This document shows, in pieces, positions 53,333-63,870 of a stretch of 64,000 nt of DNA (position 1 is its first letter; each line of letters starts with the position of its first letter). The stretch is from Notolepis coatsorum. Taxonomy: Eukaryota > Chordata > Actinopteri > Aulopiformes > Paralepididae. The position numbers were made by a program, and so were the translations under genes. The notes beneath the pieces are model-generated. The model saw only the letters and a program-made list of their open reading frames with translations. It ran no database searches and was not told the origin of the DNA. Where the stretch lies: positions 35,359,100 to 35,423,099 of the forward strand of contig OZ020593.1 in NCBI GenBank assembly GCA_963971535.1, given 5' to 3'.

Positions 53333-53502
53333 CAGAAACAAACATAGTATCAATGAGAGCATCAATAATACACCTGAGTGATGTCTAGTAAAAAAAAAAA
53401 TAAAAAAAAAAAAATATTTGGGCCCCCCCCCCCCCCAGTGCTGGGCCCTTGGAATCATCCTAAGCTACCCCCCCCCCCCCCAGCTACGCCCCTGCCGACA
53501 GC
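52972..53502. mobile_element. hAT MITE with perfect 8-bp TSD and internal (CA)n
   Basis: The element is 52980-53494 (515 bp), with ends CAGGGGTGTAGCTCC and, complemented, CAGGGGCGTAGCTGG. CCGACAGC flanks it (52972-52979, 53495-53502); the duplicated bases are part of the Rex1 reading. Inside are a CA microsatellite (53237-53330), an A-rich run and C-runs of 13-15. No coding. Confidence 0.92.
53237..53330 (+). repeat. (CA)n microsatellite, about 47 units
   Basis: Uninterrupted CA dinucleotides inside the hAT MITE. They create spurious threonine-histidine open frames. Confidence 0.97.
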
Positions 53503-53780
53503 CATCAGACTTTATAATGCTCACTGTGCCTCACTGCATCACTGAGCACAGGGTGACAGTACTATCTTCCTGGACTTTTACTTTACTTTAAACCGACAGT
53601 ACAAGTTTACACTTACTGTATATTTTTACTGTATATTTTATAATAGAATGTAACATAGGAAATGTATATCCCGGACCGTATTTTATTCTTAGGCTTATTG
53701 TTATTCTTATTCGTGACTTTTGTTTTGTCTACCTAAATGTTTACTGTTTACCTCGGGAAACATTTATTTAAACTTGAAAG

Positions 53781-55024
53781 GCAACTGAGGTTTCCTTCAT
53801 TTAGAGTCACGTTGAGTGTAGGCCTACATACAGAAATAAGCAAAAGGCATATAAAACATAGCATATAAAATCATAACAATAAGAAAACAAGGCGAGGCAA
53901 AAGTAAGGATAACGAATCATTGTATTTTTGTTACACGTTAGTTACGTTGAAGAAGATGTTTCATAGAAAACAAAGATTTATAGGAAAGAATGTACTTTTG
54001 AATTTGAGGCTTGATATAATCAGAGCCAGCTTAACTACACCATGTACCAATTTAATATAATATCAGAGGTCAGTGGACCAAGGATTGAATGCTCCCAAGT
54101 AACGGAATACACATGAAGTAGACATACTGTATTGATTTAATACCAGATGATGATGATGATGATGTAAGGAATGGAACGTGTATTAAATCTGTAAAAGCTG
54201 TATGTTTTTGTTATTGATATAATATAAAGTAACATTTAATTAATGGAGCCTCACTGAAGCAGGGAAGTATGAGAATGTGTATACTGTAACTATATGAAAA
54301 TGGAAGTCAGGTGAGATGAGGACAAGTCAAGTAAGCTAAAGGTCACATAAATGAATAAATAAATGCACTAGAGGGAAAGCCCATGGAGAGTACTGAACTT
54401 TCCACAGAGTGAAGGATGAGCTGATAAGAAAGAGTTAAAGATTTTGGCCAAAAATTTATTGGTTATAAGAAAGGAGATGATTAATTGAGTATCAGTATGA
54501 AATGGAGCGTGAGCCAGAGTTTTAGTCAGAGTTCTGGCGCTACCAGGTATTGCATTACCCCCTTTGAAAGACTGACGAATCTGCACACTGACTTAGCAAA
54601 TGTCTAACCTTCGCCGTTGACGGTTTGGGACTTCTCCAAGAGGATTCTTGCCACCTGTGGATTATAATTGGCTCTACTCCAGACCTTTCTGCTCTCCCTG
54701 TTCTGGACTTAGTTTCCAGTGGATTTACGAGAACCTTGGACGGGGTTGCGGAATCGCTCAATTAAAGTTTTACACCATCCAGGCAGGAACAGATTGAATT
54801 GGACTTGCCTGATCAGTAAGGTTCATTCTCTCTCCAAACCAATGTATACAATGTCCTCTAGTTACAGCCTTAAACACTTGTATTCTCTATTCTACACTAT
54901 TATAATACATTCTGAACTTTAACACGTTACCCCTGCTAAATTCATGCAATAAATCAACAAATACCTGCAATTAAAGTATAATTGTGGACATGCCATATTC
55001 TACCCCAAGAAGGGGATGAGTTTT
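53781..55024. other. No gene recognised
   Basis: A/T-rich sequence with a short (GAT)n run at 54147-54165. A segment near 54540-54960 is better balanced in composition but shows no protein or repeat family I can name. Confidence 0.35.
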
Positions 55025-55029
55025 TATTT

Positions 55030-55360
55030 ACATCTAACCTCATCTAACCGCCTCGGCCAGTCCTTCATACCAGCGGCCATCAGGCTCCACAACAGTGGGC
55101 AGGGACTGCTGCCAGACATCCAACTACAGTACAACTACTAGGAACCTAAAAGGACAATAATACTACCGTATGCATACTGCACCTTATGTGAATATTGTAT
55201 ACTTCAGTTAGTTAGTTAGTTAATTATATTGATTTGTTTTATTGTTTACACTGCTTGTTTTTACTATCTGTACCTCCCCTCCCCCTCCCCCATGCTGCTA
55301 CAGTATGATGCCTGAATTTCCCCAAGGGGATCAATAAAGGAATATCTTATATTATCTTAG
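55030..55360 (+). mobile_element. Rex1-like LINE 3' end
   Basis: Starts in frame with RLGQSFIPAAIRLHNSGQG and LLPDIQLQYNY before a stop at about 55140. The 3' UTR has CCCCTCCCCCATGCTGCT, CCTGAATTTCCCCAAGGGG and AATAAAGGAATATC, ending in ATCTTAT-type repeats. Same tail as 31600-31695. Confidence 0.8.
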
Positions 55361-55495
55361 TTACATGTATAATACAAGTTAAAACACAAGATACTTGTGC
55401 CCTAATGATAAGGATAAGCAGTTAATGCTCAATGAAGAAACCCAATCCCCTTGCCAAACATCTATGCTACTCATAGTGGTCAAATAAAAAGGTAA

Positions 55496-55499
<4 letters not shown>

Positions 55500-55535
<36 letters not shown>

Positions 55536-55560
55536 AATGAATGAATGAATGAATGAATGA
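55500..55560 (+). repeat. (GT)n next to (GAAT)n LINE tail
   Basis: GT run 55505-55531 directly follows, on minus, the ATTC tail (about 7 units, 55532-55560) of the CR1 LINE. Confidence 0.9.
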
Positions 55561-58500
55561 AAACTTTATTTAACAGATTGCAGAATGGGTACAATACAGT
55601 ACGGCTCAATACATACAATTGTTAAGGGGATGCAGACCTGAGAAAGACGTTTGTCTTGTTTCCATCAGGGTCCCCCATTTTCAATTCATATAGACATTTA
55701 TGACATACACAACATACATGACATTTATGGCATAGGGACATATAGGTATTTAGTACTGATACATTTGTGACATAGGCGGTATTCAAATATACAGTACTGT
55801 TACCCCTAGATCCTGACAGAGTATATACATATGATGGGGAGGGGACTGTACATTAGGAGGGGGTGGGTGGGTGGGAGGGAAATATACATACGGCGGGGAG
55901 GGAATATATACATGCGGTGGGGAGGAGACTGTCTATTAGGAGGTGGTGGGGGTTTTGGGCATTTACGGTGGCCAGTTTCGAATTGCAGCCTCCCGTAGGT
56001 GCTCTTTAAGAGCGGTTTTGAATGTGGGCAGGGATTCACATTCCTTTACAGCTTTGGGTAGGGCGTTCCACATTGTTGTGGCATAATTGCGAAACGTGTT
56101 TAGTCCCTTGTTTGAGCCGAATCTGGGTTTCACATGATTTGTTGAGCTTCCTCTGGTGTAGTGGTTGTGGTATTCACTGACCTTTGGGAAGTATTTTGAC
56201 ATGTACATGGGCACCCCGGTCGTATAGTGTATCTTGTAGACCAGGCCCATTGCAAGTTGCTGTACTCTGTCGTCTACTCTAAGCCATCCTAGGTTGGCAA
56301 AGTGGGCAGGGGTGAGGTGGGTTCTGGGGTTCAGGTCAAGCAGTAGTCTGACCAGTTTGTTTTGTGATGTTTGTAATTTTGTTTTAAGCGCCTTTGAGGT
56401 GCTTTGGTACCATGAGGTGCACGCATAGTCATAGTACCCTTGAATGAGTGCTCCTGCCAGAGTCTTCAGGGTATTCTTGTTTACCAGAGAGGAGATCCGG
56501 TACAAGAATCTAGTTCGTTGGTTGACTTTTTTTATTACATTGGATGCCATTTTGTCACAGGAAAGATTTGCCTCTAGGATGGAACCCAGGTAGGTAATTT
56601 CGTCTTTCCTTGTGACAATATTGTCACCCACTGTAACTGAGAATCCGTCGGTCTTGCTGAGTTTGTTATTTGAACCGAAGAGAATGGACTCTGTTTTGCC
56701 CATGTGTAATGATAGTTTGTTATCAGCGAGCCATATGCAGATTTTGCCTAGTTCCGTGCTGAGGGTTTTTTCAACCTGCAATTTGTTCTTGTCAGAGACC
56801 AGCAGGGCTGAGTCGTCCGCAAACAGGAACAAATTGCAGTCACAGGCTGACGACATGTCATTTGCATAAATTAGGAAGAGTAGCGGTCCTAGTATGCTTC
56901 CTTGTGGAACACCACAGCTCACTGTGAGGGGGGGGGATAGAGTACCGTTTACCTCTACCATCTGTTCTCTCCCCTCTAGGTAGGATTGCATCCAGCTCAC
57001 TGATAGGCTATCAAAACCAATTGCTTTTAGCTTGTCCATTAGAATGGAGTGATTGACAGTGTCGAAGGCCTTTTGTAGGTCCAGCATGACCATGCCGCAG
57101 TATTTGCCCGCGTCCACCTCTTGTTTGATGTGGTCGTTCAAATAGAGGAGGCATGTGTCAGTGGAGTGGGACGTTCTGAAGCCAGATTGGAATTCGTAGA
57201 TTAGGTTTTTTTCCGCCAGGTACTTTTCGACCTGTTCGTAGACTATTTTCTCCATGACTTTCGAGATGGAGGTAAGAATAGAAACAGGGTGGTAGTTGCC
57301 TGGGTCTAATTTGCTGCCCTTTTTGTGTAGAGGGGTCACTCTCGCAATTTTGAAGTCCTTGGGGACGTGCCCCTGTCTTATAGAGAGGTTTATTATGTGT
57401 GTGATGACTGGGGTAATGGCGGCTGCTGCGTCTCTGAGGAATTTGGAGGGGATGTTGTCATGGCCAGTGGCCTTGTTAGGTTGGAGGGCGCTCAATTTTT
57501 TGAGTACCTCATCGGTTGTTACCATTTCAAGTTTGAAGTCGTCTTTGTGGACCCCTAGGTTTTTGTAGTATGCTACTATGTGTTCTATCCCATACTGCCC
57601 TGAGTGGGAGGGTAGTTTGTTTACCAGTGTTGTGGCTATGTTTGTGAAGAAGATGTTTAAGTAATTGGCTACATCCAGCTTGTCTGTGATGAGCGTGTTG
57701 TCCGTCTTTATGTTTATGTTTGAGAATCTGGTTTTAAGTTTTTTACTGCAGCCTAGTTGATTATTGAGTAATTTCCAAAGTTTGCGGGGTTTGTTTTTGT
57801 TTTCCTCAGTTTTGTCGTTGATGAAATTTCTTTTTGCGGTTCTGATCATGGTGTTTACGTCATTTCTTAGTCTGTTTCTTTGGATTTTTAGTTCAACCAC
57901 GTGGGCTTGGAGTTCACTGTTTGAGCTTTTGGAAAGCTTTGTCTGACTTTTATGAAGTTCAGAGCATTTTTTGTCTCTGGTTTTCATAGCGGCCAGTATT
58001 TCAGTGTGCATCCATGCCTCAGCGCGATTTTTAACCCTGGTGGTTCTTATCGGTGCCATGTTGTTGAGTATTGTTGTGAATTTGGTTTTGAATCCAAGCC
58101 ATGTTTCTTCAACCTGTGTACCACTGAGCTCATCTGACCAGTCCAAGCTCCCCAGTTCTAGGTTAAAGGCCTCTCTAGAGTAAGTTTTGAGGTCTCTAGA
58201 TGTGACTGTTTTGTGACAGCCGGCCTTCTGTTTTAGCTTTTTGCGGGTACAGAAAATCATATAATGATCACTTAACCCGCATGCTATCACCCCTTTACTG
58301 GAGATCATGGACTTGTCAGAGGTCAAAATGAGGTCAATGGTGGTTTGTGTCGAATCGCATACCCTTGTGGGTTGGGTGATTAGCTGGCTGAAACCGTGCA
58401 GGTCAGAAAATCTACTGAAGGCCTTGAAGACGGGTGCTGATTTACGCAGCATATCCGTGTTCCAGTCCCCAATAAGAATTTTTTCTACCCCCTCCACCCC

Positions 58501-59345
58501 AGCTAAACACCCATCAAGTGTGTCATAAAAGCCACTCTGTTCTGGTGGTCTATAGATTGTGCCTACTAGTACTGGTTTCGCCCTGTCTAATAAGATTTCA
58601 ATCCAAACAGTTTCAATTTCATCATGGTTAAGGTCAGTACGGTTGATGTATTTGGTATCCTTGTGTATATACACACAGACGCCACCTCCATACTGGTTCC
58701 TATCCCTCCTGACTATTGAGTAGTTTTCAATTTCAATCTCTGGATCCTGTACAGATGAGTCTAATTTTGTTTCTGTGAAACACAATATGTTAGCCTTACC
58801 GTTTAAAAACAACTGTTTGATTTCAGCCAGTTTAGGTCTCAGGCTATTTGTATTAAGATGAAATATGTGAAGTCCATTTTTGCTTGTAATAAGATTGACG
58901 TTGTCACACGTGAGGTAACTCTGTTCAATTGTCAATTGTCCTGTCCTGTGGTGGGGGGAGGGGGGGCGTTGTTGCTGTTTGTGCCGTGGGTGGGGAGGGG
59001 GGGAGGGGGTGATGCTTTGTCCTTTGCTGGAGTCTGTATTCCTTTGTGTGAAAGCCCGCGATGTGGGGGGGGGGGGCTGGTTGATTACAGATATGTCTGA
59101 TTGTACTCCATTGTGGGGGAGGGGGGGTGCCTTTTGTCCTGGCCTCGGCCCGGGTAGACTAGCTGGCATGGCGCCGGCGGGGCCAGCCAAGCTAACCGTC
59201 GGGTCCTTGGTGACCTTGATGTCCCGCGCCGCTCTCCCTTTAGTCACTCGCCGAGTCCGCTTCTGTGAGGGTATGTCGCCGCTTGCTGGTCGGCTGGTGC
59301 AACTGCTGGCTGAAGCGTCAATTGCGTGTGGAGGGGGTTAGGATA
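55532..59345 (-). mobile_element. CR1-type LINE, near full length
   Basis: Minus-strand element with one long frame (55963-59247), a 400-bp 3' UTR and an ATTC tail. The same 3' end is found at 18176-18322 and 46565-46712, showing the family has been copied several times. The 5' limit is uncertain: an in-frame stop lies at about 59338 and another LINE fragment begins by 59430. No separate ORF1 is seen, so the 5' region may be truncated. Confidence 0.85.
55963..59247 (-). CDS. CR1-type endonuclease-reverse transcriptase, open frame
   Basis: About 1094 residues without a stop. 59247 is a GTG; the frame is open upstream to about 59336, and the first ATG is at 59169 (residue 27), the more likely start if the N-terminus is complete. 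A proline-rich head (residues 30-105) precedes the endonuclease: FHLNTNSLRPKL near 128, CFTETKLD near 156, GGGVCVYI near 187, GTIYRPPEQ near 230, GDWNTD near 252 and GLSDHYMIF near 325. RT: NYHPVSILTSISKVMEK near 650, LDLQKAFDTVNHSIL near 721, GVPQGSILGPLLF near 785 and catalytic FADD 809-812. The motif normally reads YRP; here His replaces the conserved Arg, as CpG decay could produce, so activity is doubtful despite the open frame. Confidence 0.9.
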   Translation of the reverse strand: MTKGRAARDIKVTKDPTVSLAGPAGAMPASLPGPRPGQKAPPLPHNGVQSDISVINQPPPPTSRAFTQRNTDSSKGQSITPSPPPHPRHKQQQRPPSPHHRTGQLTIEQSYLTCDNVNLITSKNGLHIFHLNTNSLRPKLAEIKQLFLNGKANILCFTETKLDSSVQDPEIEIENYSIVRRDRNQYGGGVCVYIHKDTKYINRTDLNHDEIETVWIEILLDRAKPVLVGTIYRPPEQSGFYDTLDGCLAGVEGVEKILIGDWNTDMLRKSAPVFKAFSRFSDLHGFSQLITQPTRVCDSTQTTIDLILTSDKSMISSKGVIACGLSDHYMIFCTRKKLKQKAGCHKTVTSRDLKTYSREAFNLELGSLDWSDELSGTQVEETWLGFKTKFTTILNNMAPIRTTRVKNRAEAWMHTEILAAMKTRDKKCSELHKSQTKLSKSSNSELQAHVVELKIQRNRLRNDVNTMIRTAKRNFINDKTEENKNKPRKLWKLLNNQLGCSKKLKTRFSNINIKTDNTLITDKLDVANYLNIFFTNIATTLVNKLPSHSGQYGIEHIVAYYKNLGVHKDDFKLEMVTTDEVLKKLSALQPNKATGHDNIPSKFLRDAAAAITPVITHIINLSIRQGHVPKDFKIARVTPLHKKGSKLDPGNYHPVSILTSISKVMEKIVYEQVEKYLAEKNLIYEFQSGFRTSHSTDTCLLYLNDHIKQEVDAGKYCGMVMLDLQKAFDTVNHSILMDKLKAIGFDSLSVSWMQSYLEGREQMVEVNGTLSPPLTVSCGVPQGSILGPLLFLIYANDMSSACDCNLFLFADDSALLVSDKNKLQVEKTLSTELGKICIWLADNKLSLHMGKTESILFGSNNKLSKTDGFSVTVGDNIVTRKDEITYLGSILEANLSCDKMASNVIKKVNQRTRFLYRISSLVNKNTLKTLAGALIQGYYDYACTSWYQSTSKALKTKLQTSQNKLVRLLLDLNPRTHLTPAHFANLGWLRVDDRVQQLAMGLVYKIHYTTGVPMYMSKYFPKVSEYHNHYTRGSSTNHVKPRFGSNKGLNTFRNYATTMWNALPKAVKECESLPTFKTALKEHLREAAIRNWPP

Positions 59346-59424
59346 TTAACCCGGTTTATGGTAAGGGGTGTAAGGTACAGTAAGGGGGGTAGAGAATAGG
59401 ATACAAACCCGATTGTAAGGTTTG

Positions 59425-59945
59425 TTACAAGTTTCAAGTTTCTTTAATAGTTGTCATACAGAAGTACAGAATACTTTTATACAAAATGCTTCTTACTGTT
59501 ACGCTCCAGAGACTGTGCTAGACAAGATAAGTATGAAATAACATAGTATAGCATGTAAATTAGAAGTACAAAATGAGGTCACAGTGTTCAGTATAGACAT
59601 ATGTACAATGTTCGATGCAGAATAGACGTAACTGAGTTACCATATAATATACAATATACTATGCAGTGTACTAATATACAATACTATATAGTGCAAAGCA
59701 GAAATGGGATGAGGTACAATTTAGGTACAATTTACAGTAAGGTGTACGAGTTGTAGTGCAAATCCTTTATCAATAAATATAAAGTGTGTTTAGGTGATCT
59801 AAAGTGTGGAGAGTGGGTGCTGCAGTGTGTTGTTTGTTTAAAGTGAGTGTGTGCGTGTGGATGTGTGTGCTGTGTTGTATAGTGTTTATTGTTCGTTGAG
59901 CAGCCTGATGGCCTGGGGATAGACTACAGTTAGTTCTAGCGTGAC
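59425..59945 (-). mobile_element. Rex1-like LINE 3' end, minus strand
   Basis: On minus it starts VVYPQAIRLLNEQ followed by a stop (59905-59940), the typical Rex1 C-terminus, then a 450-bp 3' UTR ending AAAGAAACTTGAAACTTG. The tail resembles that at 12340-12372. Confidence 0.75.
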
Positions 59946-60125
59946 AGAACCACCTCCCACCCATGCTAGTTCCCCCTGTTCCATGATATCCACATGCCAA
60001 ACGTCCTTATGTTATCCTAAGTAAAAAATTTAACAATTCCTGATACCCTAAAATCACACATGAAACAGCAACAACAGAGAAGAAAGGGAATATTCTTATT
60101 CTTTGTTTACTTTAACTCCCAGCTG
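59946..60125. other. Short unassigned segment
   Basis: No supported feature. Confidence 0.3.
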
Positions 60126-60440
60126 ACATTATTTCTCCTCAACCAAATCCACTGACTGCCTTTCAATGCTTCTTCCGACATCTCCTTTACCACTTTTTGC
60201 AAACTCCAACTCTCCCAACAATGATAAAGTCGATCGTGCTATAAATCCTCTGCATCCTACTTCCACCAGACAAACCCTAGCTTTCCATCCTTGCTGTTCA
60301 GTTTCTGCTGCCAAGTCTGCATATCTAAGCTTTTTCCTTTCATCCTCTCCACTGAATCCTACCAAGGCACGGCCAATTCTATCAAATAAACGAACCGCTG
60401 ACATAATACTATGTCAGGCCTCAAGTTAGTGCTAACTATC
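60126..60440 (-). mobile_element. LINE polyprotein C-terminal fragment (VEVGCRGF type)
   Basis: The frame at 60129-60404 on minus reads DERKKLRYADLAAETEQQGW, KARVCLVEVGCRGFIARS and TLSLLGELEF. This KY-LA-GW-VEVGCRGF arrangement closes the proteins of a group of fish LINE-like elements; upstream, LTVPW-like wording (ELAVPW) is present in another frame, and a final WIWLRR-like end is also out of frame. Broken; the RT part is not nearby. Confidence 0.5.
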
Positions 60441-60730
60441 TCACAATGAGTTTTCCTCTATCTTTTATCCTTTCTATCTACCTGCATCTCCCAATCAGCG
60501 ATACTAACAGTGTTTCTTCTGTGATTTGTTACCCAATATCAGTGTCTGGGGTGCACTGCTTGGGTGAATTCCATACAAAACCCATCTTACTGAATGGGTT
60601 TCAGATACAGAGGTTACTCTGATTGTGTCTATTGATGTGTCTAACTTCAAGTGGAGATTGTAAAACGTTAGACATTGAATGTGCTTGAGATTCAATCGGT
60701 TCTTAAAGGTTATTAAGGGATTCATCTCTC
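60441..60730. other. No gene recognised
   Basis: No supported feature between two LINE relics. Confidence 0.3.
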
Positions 60731-60734
60731 AATA

Positions 60735-60925
60735 TAATGACTTCAATGTCTGATCTTATATTTGTCAGTCTCTTCAAAGTAATGGAGATAGTCATTTCCA
60801 AGTCGATAACAAGTACCAACCATAATGGGTTTGTTGTTGGGTAGGTGCAGTTCAGTCCATATTGTTTCCATGTTGTCACTCTTCAGGTCGTCTCTGCGGG
60901 TAAATGCAATATCGTATTGTATCGT
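60735..60925 (-). mobile_element. LINE endonuclease fragment
   Basis: Minus frame 60743-60955 reads RRDDLKSDNMETIWTELHLP, NNKPIMVGTCYR and YLHYFEET. METIWTEL and VGTCYR are core strands of AP-like endonucleases of CR1/RTE-type LINEs. Only about 60 codons survive. Confidence 0.65.
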
Positions 60926-60933
60926 ATGTTGTT

Positions 60934-61030
60934 GTTTATGAATCTTGCTCTTCATGAATGTCGTTGTTTATGAATGTCGTTGTTTATGAATGTCATTCTT
61001 TATGAATGTTGCTCTTTATGAATGTCATTC
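60934..61030 (+). repeat. 16-bp minisatellite, about six units
   Basis: TTTATGAATGTCGTTG and close variants (CATTC, GCTC endings) repeat every 16 bp at the edge of the LINE endonuclease fragment. Confidence 0.85.
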
Positions 61031-61660
61031 TGTATCGATGCACAGATCCCTCTCCCTGGCCGGTTTCCGCCCTTTCAAACAATGCTGTATGCATAAATGT
61101 GAAATTTCATTATCTGGTATGATCTGAAGACTCAGATAGATATCACCTTGGGTTTGGCCTTGGAGGACAATATTTATTATTTAGGAGATTTTGGGCAATA
61201 ATGATCTAATAGTCCCAATGGGTCTCATTCCCCAATATTTTCCAAAGAGTTCTCTTGGAAGACTTATCTTGGAACCGACTGAGACCGAATCAACGACAAG
61301 TTCACTCTGAGTCCCCAACATGTGGGGAACATGTCTTAAGTGGCTCAAACTATGACAGCTGGTATGCCCGCGATGAGGAATGTCACCGCTCTGAAACATG
61401 AATGCGCGTTGCCGTCTAGGCTCCAGAGCTCTGTGCCGTGTGCAAATGAAATAGAGAAAAGTCAAGGGTTTAGACACACCTGTCCAGCTCATTAAATGCA
61501 ACTAATGATGCAGCCGTGTGAAAATGGTGGCGGAAGCGCTTTGCGACCAATCAAAATGAGATTAGATTAATGTATTGTCATCATTATACAGAATACAGGC
61601 TACTACTCGTGACCACCTGCCGCAGCGCGCGCACCCCCCCCACCCACACACACACGCTCG
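61031..61660. other. No gene recognised
   Basis: No supported feature apart from C- and CA-rich short runs at 61632-61655. Confidence 0.35.
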
Positions 61661-61664
61661 CAGT

Positions 61665-61925
61665 ACTGTATAGTCTACGTGCGTAATGAATGAACGCAGT
61701 AGGCTTATATTATTCTAATGACTTGTTTTATTAGGAGATCGCAGATACTGCGCCATAGTACAGTCCACCAGTCCGCTGCCCGACTCTGGTGGCCTTAATA
61801 TGTGTACTGTACTTACTGTATAGGGCAGAGCATATATATAGTATCTACTAAATCCTAATGAAACAAGTAATTCGAATAATATAAGCCTACTGTTCATTCA
61901 TTAGACACGTAGGCTATACTGGCGC
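61665..61925. mobile_element. Palindromic foldback MITE
   Basis: 61670-61735 and 61850-61915 are inverted copies (TAATGAATGAAC, AGGCTTATATTATTC and GTTTTATTAGGA with few differences). Outer ends read AGTCTACGTGCG and its near complement. The spacer is about 115 bp. No target duplication could be fixed, and there is no coding. Confidence 0.6.
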
Positions 61926-62800
61926 ACACAAGACTTATGGAATATTAATGCAGTCTATTTCCACGCGATTAGCTTTAGTTCTTATTTATTTATCCACTGT
62001 CATTTGCAGTGTTGGTGTAGTAGGCTACATAGTGTATTTCAATATCTGTTTGAATGATTAATGATATATTTGAAGGAATGCAAGTTATAGCTATATCAAA
62101 CAAATGTTTGTCCCATATATTGCATGTTGGCTATAACCTGCAAGCTTTCACATGTATAATTAATCAATAAAACAGATATGTAACAAATAAGAAATACAAA
62201 TTCCACAGAAGGCATTAAATAATAATTATTTTCAATCATTTCACAATAATTGCATAATTGTGTTTGAATATCTGAGTAATTAAAGTAATTATACATTTGT
62301 CCAAAATAGCTGGTTCAGATATGGTTAATCCAGCTGCCCTGTAATCAGATGAATCCATATTATTTATTTTTCCGACATCCGCGTAATTTCTTATCGTAAA
62401 AATATTGTCATATTTATTTTAATTATGATTAAGTAATTAATTCCAAGGAGACCTGTAGGGTTGACATGAAGGAATCACTATGATTCCTCCCAAATAAAGC
62501 CATTAAGAACATGGAGAACACAGTCTGTCAAGTTAATACAATTTTAAAACAATCAATCAATCTCATAAAGTATGCTCCTCAGCACTCTTAAATTCTGCTC
62601 TCAGCCACGGCCGAATCCAATCTCAGGGAAATTTGGGAAATCGCTCTTTCAGCCCTAATATGTCTCAAATCGGCTGAAATCTGCCTGAGAGCAAATGTAT
62701 TGTCGTAAATCCGTTCGGGAATGAGACCCAATGCCCCCTGCAGGGCGTTCCACAATTCAGGAGCACAGAAGACAAAGTTCAGTATATACACTAGGCACTT
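61926..62800. other. No gene recognised
   Basis: A/T-rich sequence with short open frames only; 62588-62857 on minus lacks any family motif. Confidence 0.35.
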
Positions 62801-62801
62801 T

Positions 62802-63317
62802 AAGTGTAAGTCAATCATGGGGCGGCTACGTGGCGTAGTGGGCAAGGCGCTCGCCACAGAATACTGGAGACGCTGGGCTCGCCTGTTCGAGCCCAGCGCT
62901 CCACATTTGCTTTCAGTTTAGCTGGTCGTCCGTACTAATACACATTGGCCGTATTAGGGGGTGGGAAACTGATGGGTGGGGATCGGGCGTTGTGGACAGC
63001 GACTCCTACAGGTCGGTTGGTGCGCCTGCGCAGTAGAATCAGGAAGTGTCGGGGGCAGCGTGAGCCTCCCACGCGTTACTCCTCACCACTGAGAGATCGA
63101 GCTGCGCAGGTGAAAAGATGCGACTGCTGTTACCTCAAGTACCGGAGGGGACTTGTGCTATGTATGACTTAGTCCACATTGCAGCCGGCTTGTGGGAGGC
63201 AAGAAACAGCGTCCGTGACAGGGGAGGGTTGAATTGGATGATACGAAATTGGGATGGGAGGAAAATATAGAAAAATGGGAGAAAAAGTGGATAAAAAAAA
63301 AAGTGTAAGTCAATCAT
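62802..63317 (+). mobile_element. Full-length tRNA-derived SINE with 17-bp TSD
   Basis: The SINE is 62819-63300 (482 bp). The head GGGGCGGCTACGTGGCGTAG contains the A box (TGGCGTAGTGGGCAAGGC) and, 40 bp on, the B box (TGTTCGAGCCCA). A long tRNA-unrelated body follows and it ends in an A-rich tail with A10. AAGTGTAAGTCAATCAT is repeated perfectly at 62802-62818 and 63301-63317. Pol III internal promoter and LINE-dependent mobility are inferred from the class. Young, judged by the TSD. Confidence 0.93.
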
Positions 63318-63404
63318 TGGTTGGTGTACTGTACTATAGGGTCCAGAGGTAATTTAGACAATTTCCAATTATGGCTTCATAAAGAAAACAAACATGGCTC
63401 CATT

Positions 63405-63870
63405 ACTCTTTAAGCTGTAGCCCTATTTTCAGAAATTTCACCTAAAGGTACATGCCCAAGTAAATGGAAGATGGCTCCACTTCTACAAGGTCAATTTGCA
63501 TGCTCTTTGTATCTAGGAACATCTAGGGACCTGGGGGTATGTATTCCCAGTGTCAGAAATATTGTGTCTGTTACTAGGCTTGAGTAAGTTGTGATTAAAC
63601 AAAGGAGAATATAAATTATGATTTATTTTTGCATCTTTGCCGGTGAATAACACCATGTGCAACTACCGAGCTCGCTCATTGAGCTCATTCCCCACCTTCT
63701 TGAGATCAAGTGTACAAAGAATCTAAGCAAATGAATAAAGGGAAGATGATTAAACAGGAGGATTTGTAGATACAGTAATAAATTATAATTAATTTGAATT
63801 ATACATTCAAAATTGATCTTGACCTTGACCTTATTATGGCCAAATCATAAATCTATGGATAGGGGAAAAG
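63405..63870. repeat. Unclassified dispersed repeat, copy 2
   Basis: Partner of 21245-21710, same strand and order of words (AGATGGCTCCACTTCTACAA, ATTGTGTCTGTTACTAGGCT). It may extend past the recognised block. Ends not found. Confidence 0.6.

Larger units (their letters stand above)
52262..53780 (+). mobile_element. Rex1-type LINE, 5'-truncated, split by hAT MITE
   Basis: Begins NTGAPQGTVLSPFLFT, then after a frame change near 52320 the frame 52258-53028 reads YTNDFHYRSESCHLQKF, catalytic FSDDSAIVGCI, NHLQLNVTKTRELVVDM and DYKYLGVHIDNKL. Compared with Rex1 about 20 codons around the thumb are lost near 52690. The reading RKSFIPTA at 52960-52979 resumes after the MITE as IRLYNAHCASLHH at 53503. 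3' UTR to about 53780 with CCTCGGGAAACATTTATT. FSDD replaces the usual FADD; inactive. Confidence 0.8.

Noticed and set aside
53122-53458. Thr-His and Val-Cys repeat frames
   Set aside because: Translation of the CA microsatellite.
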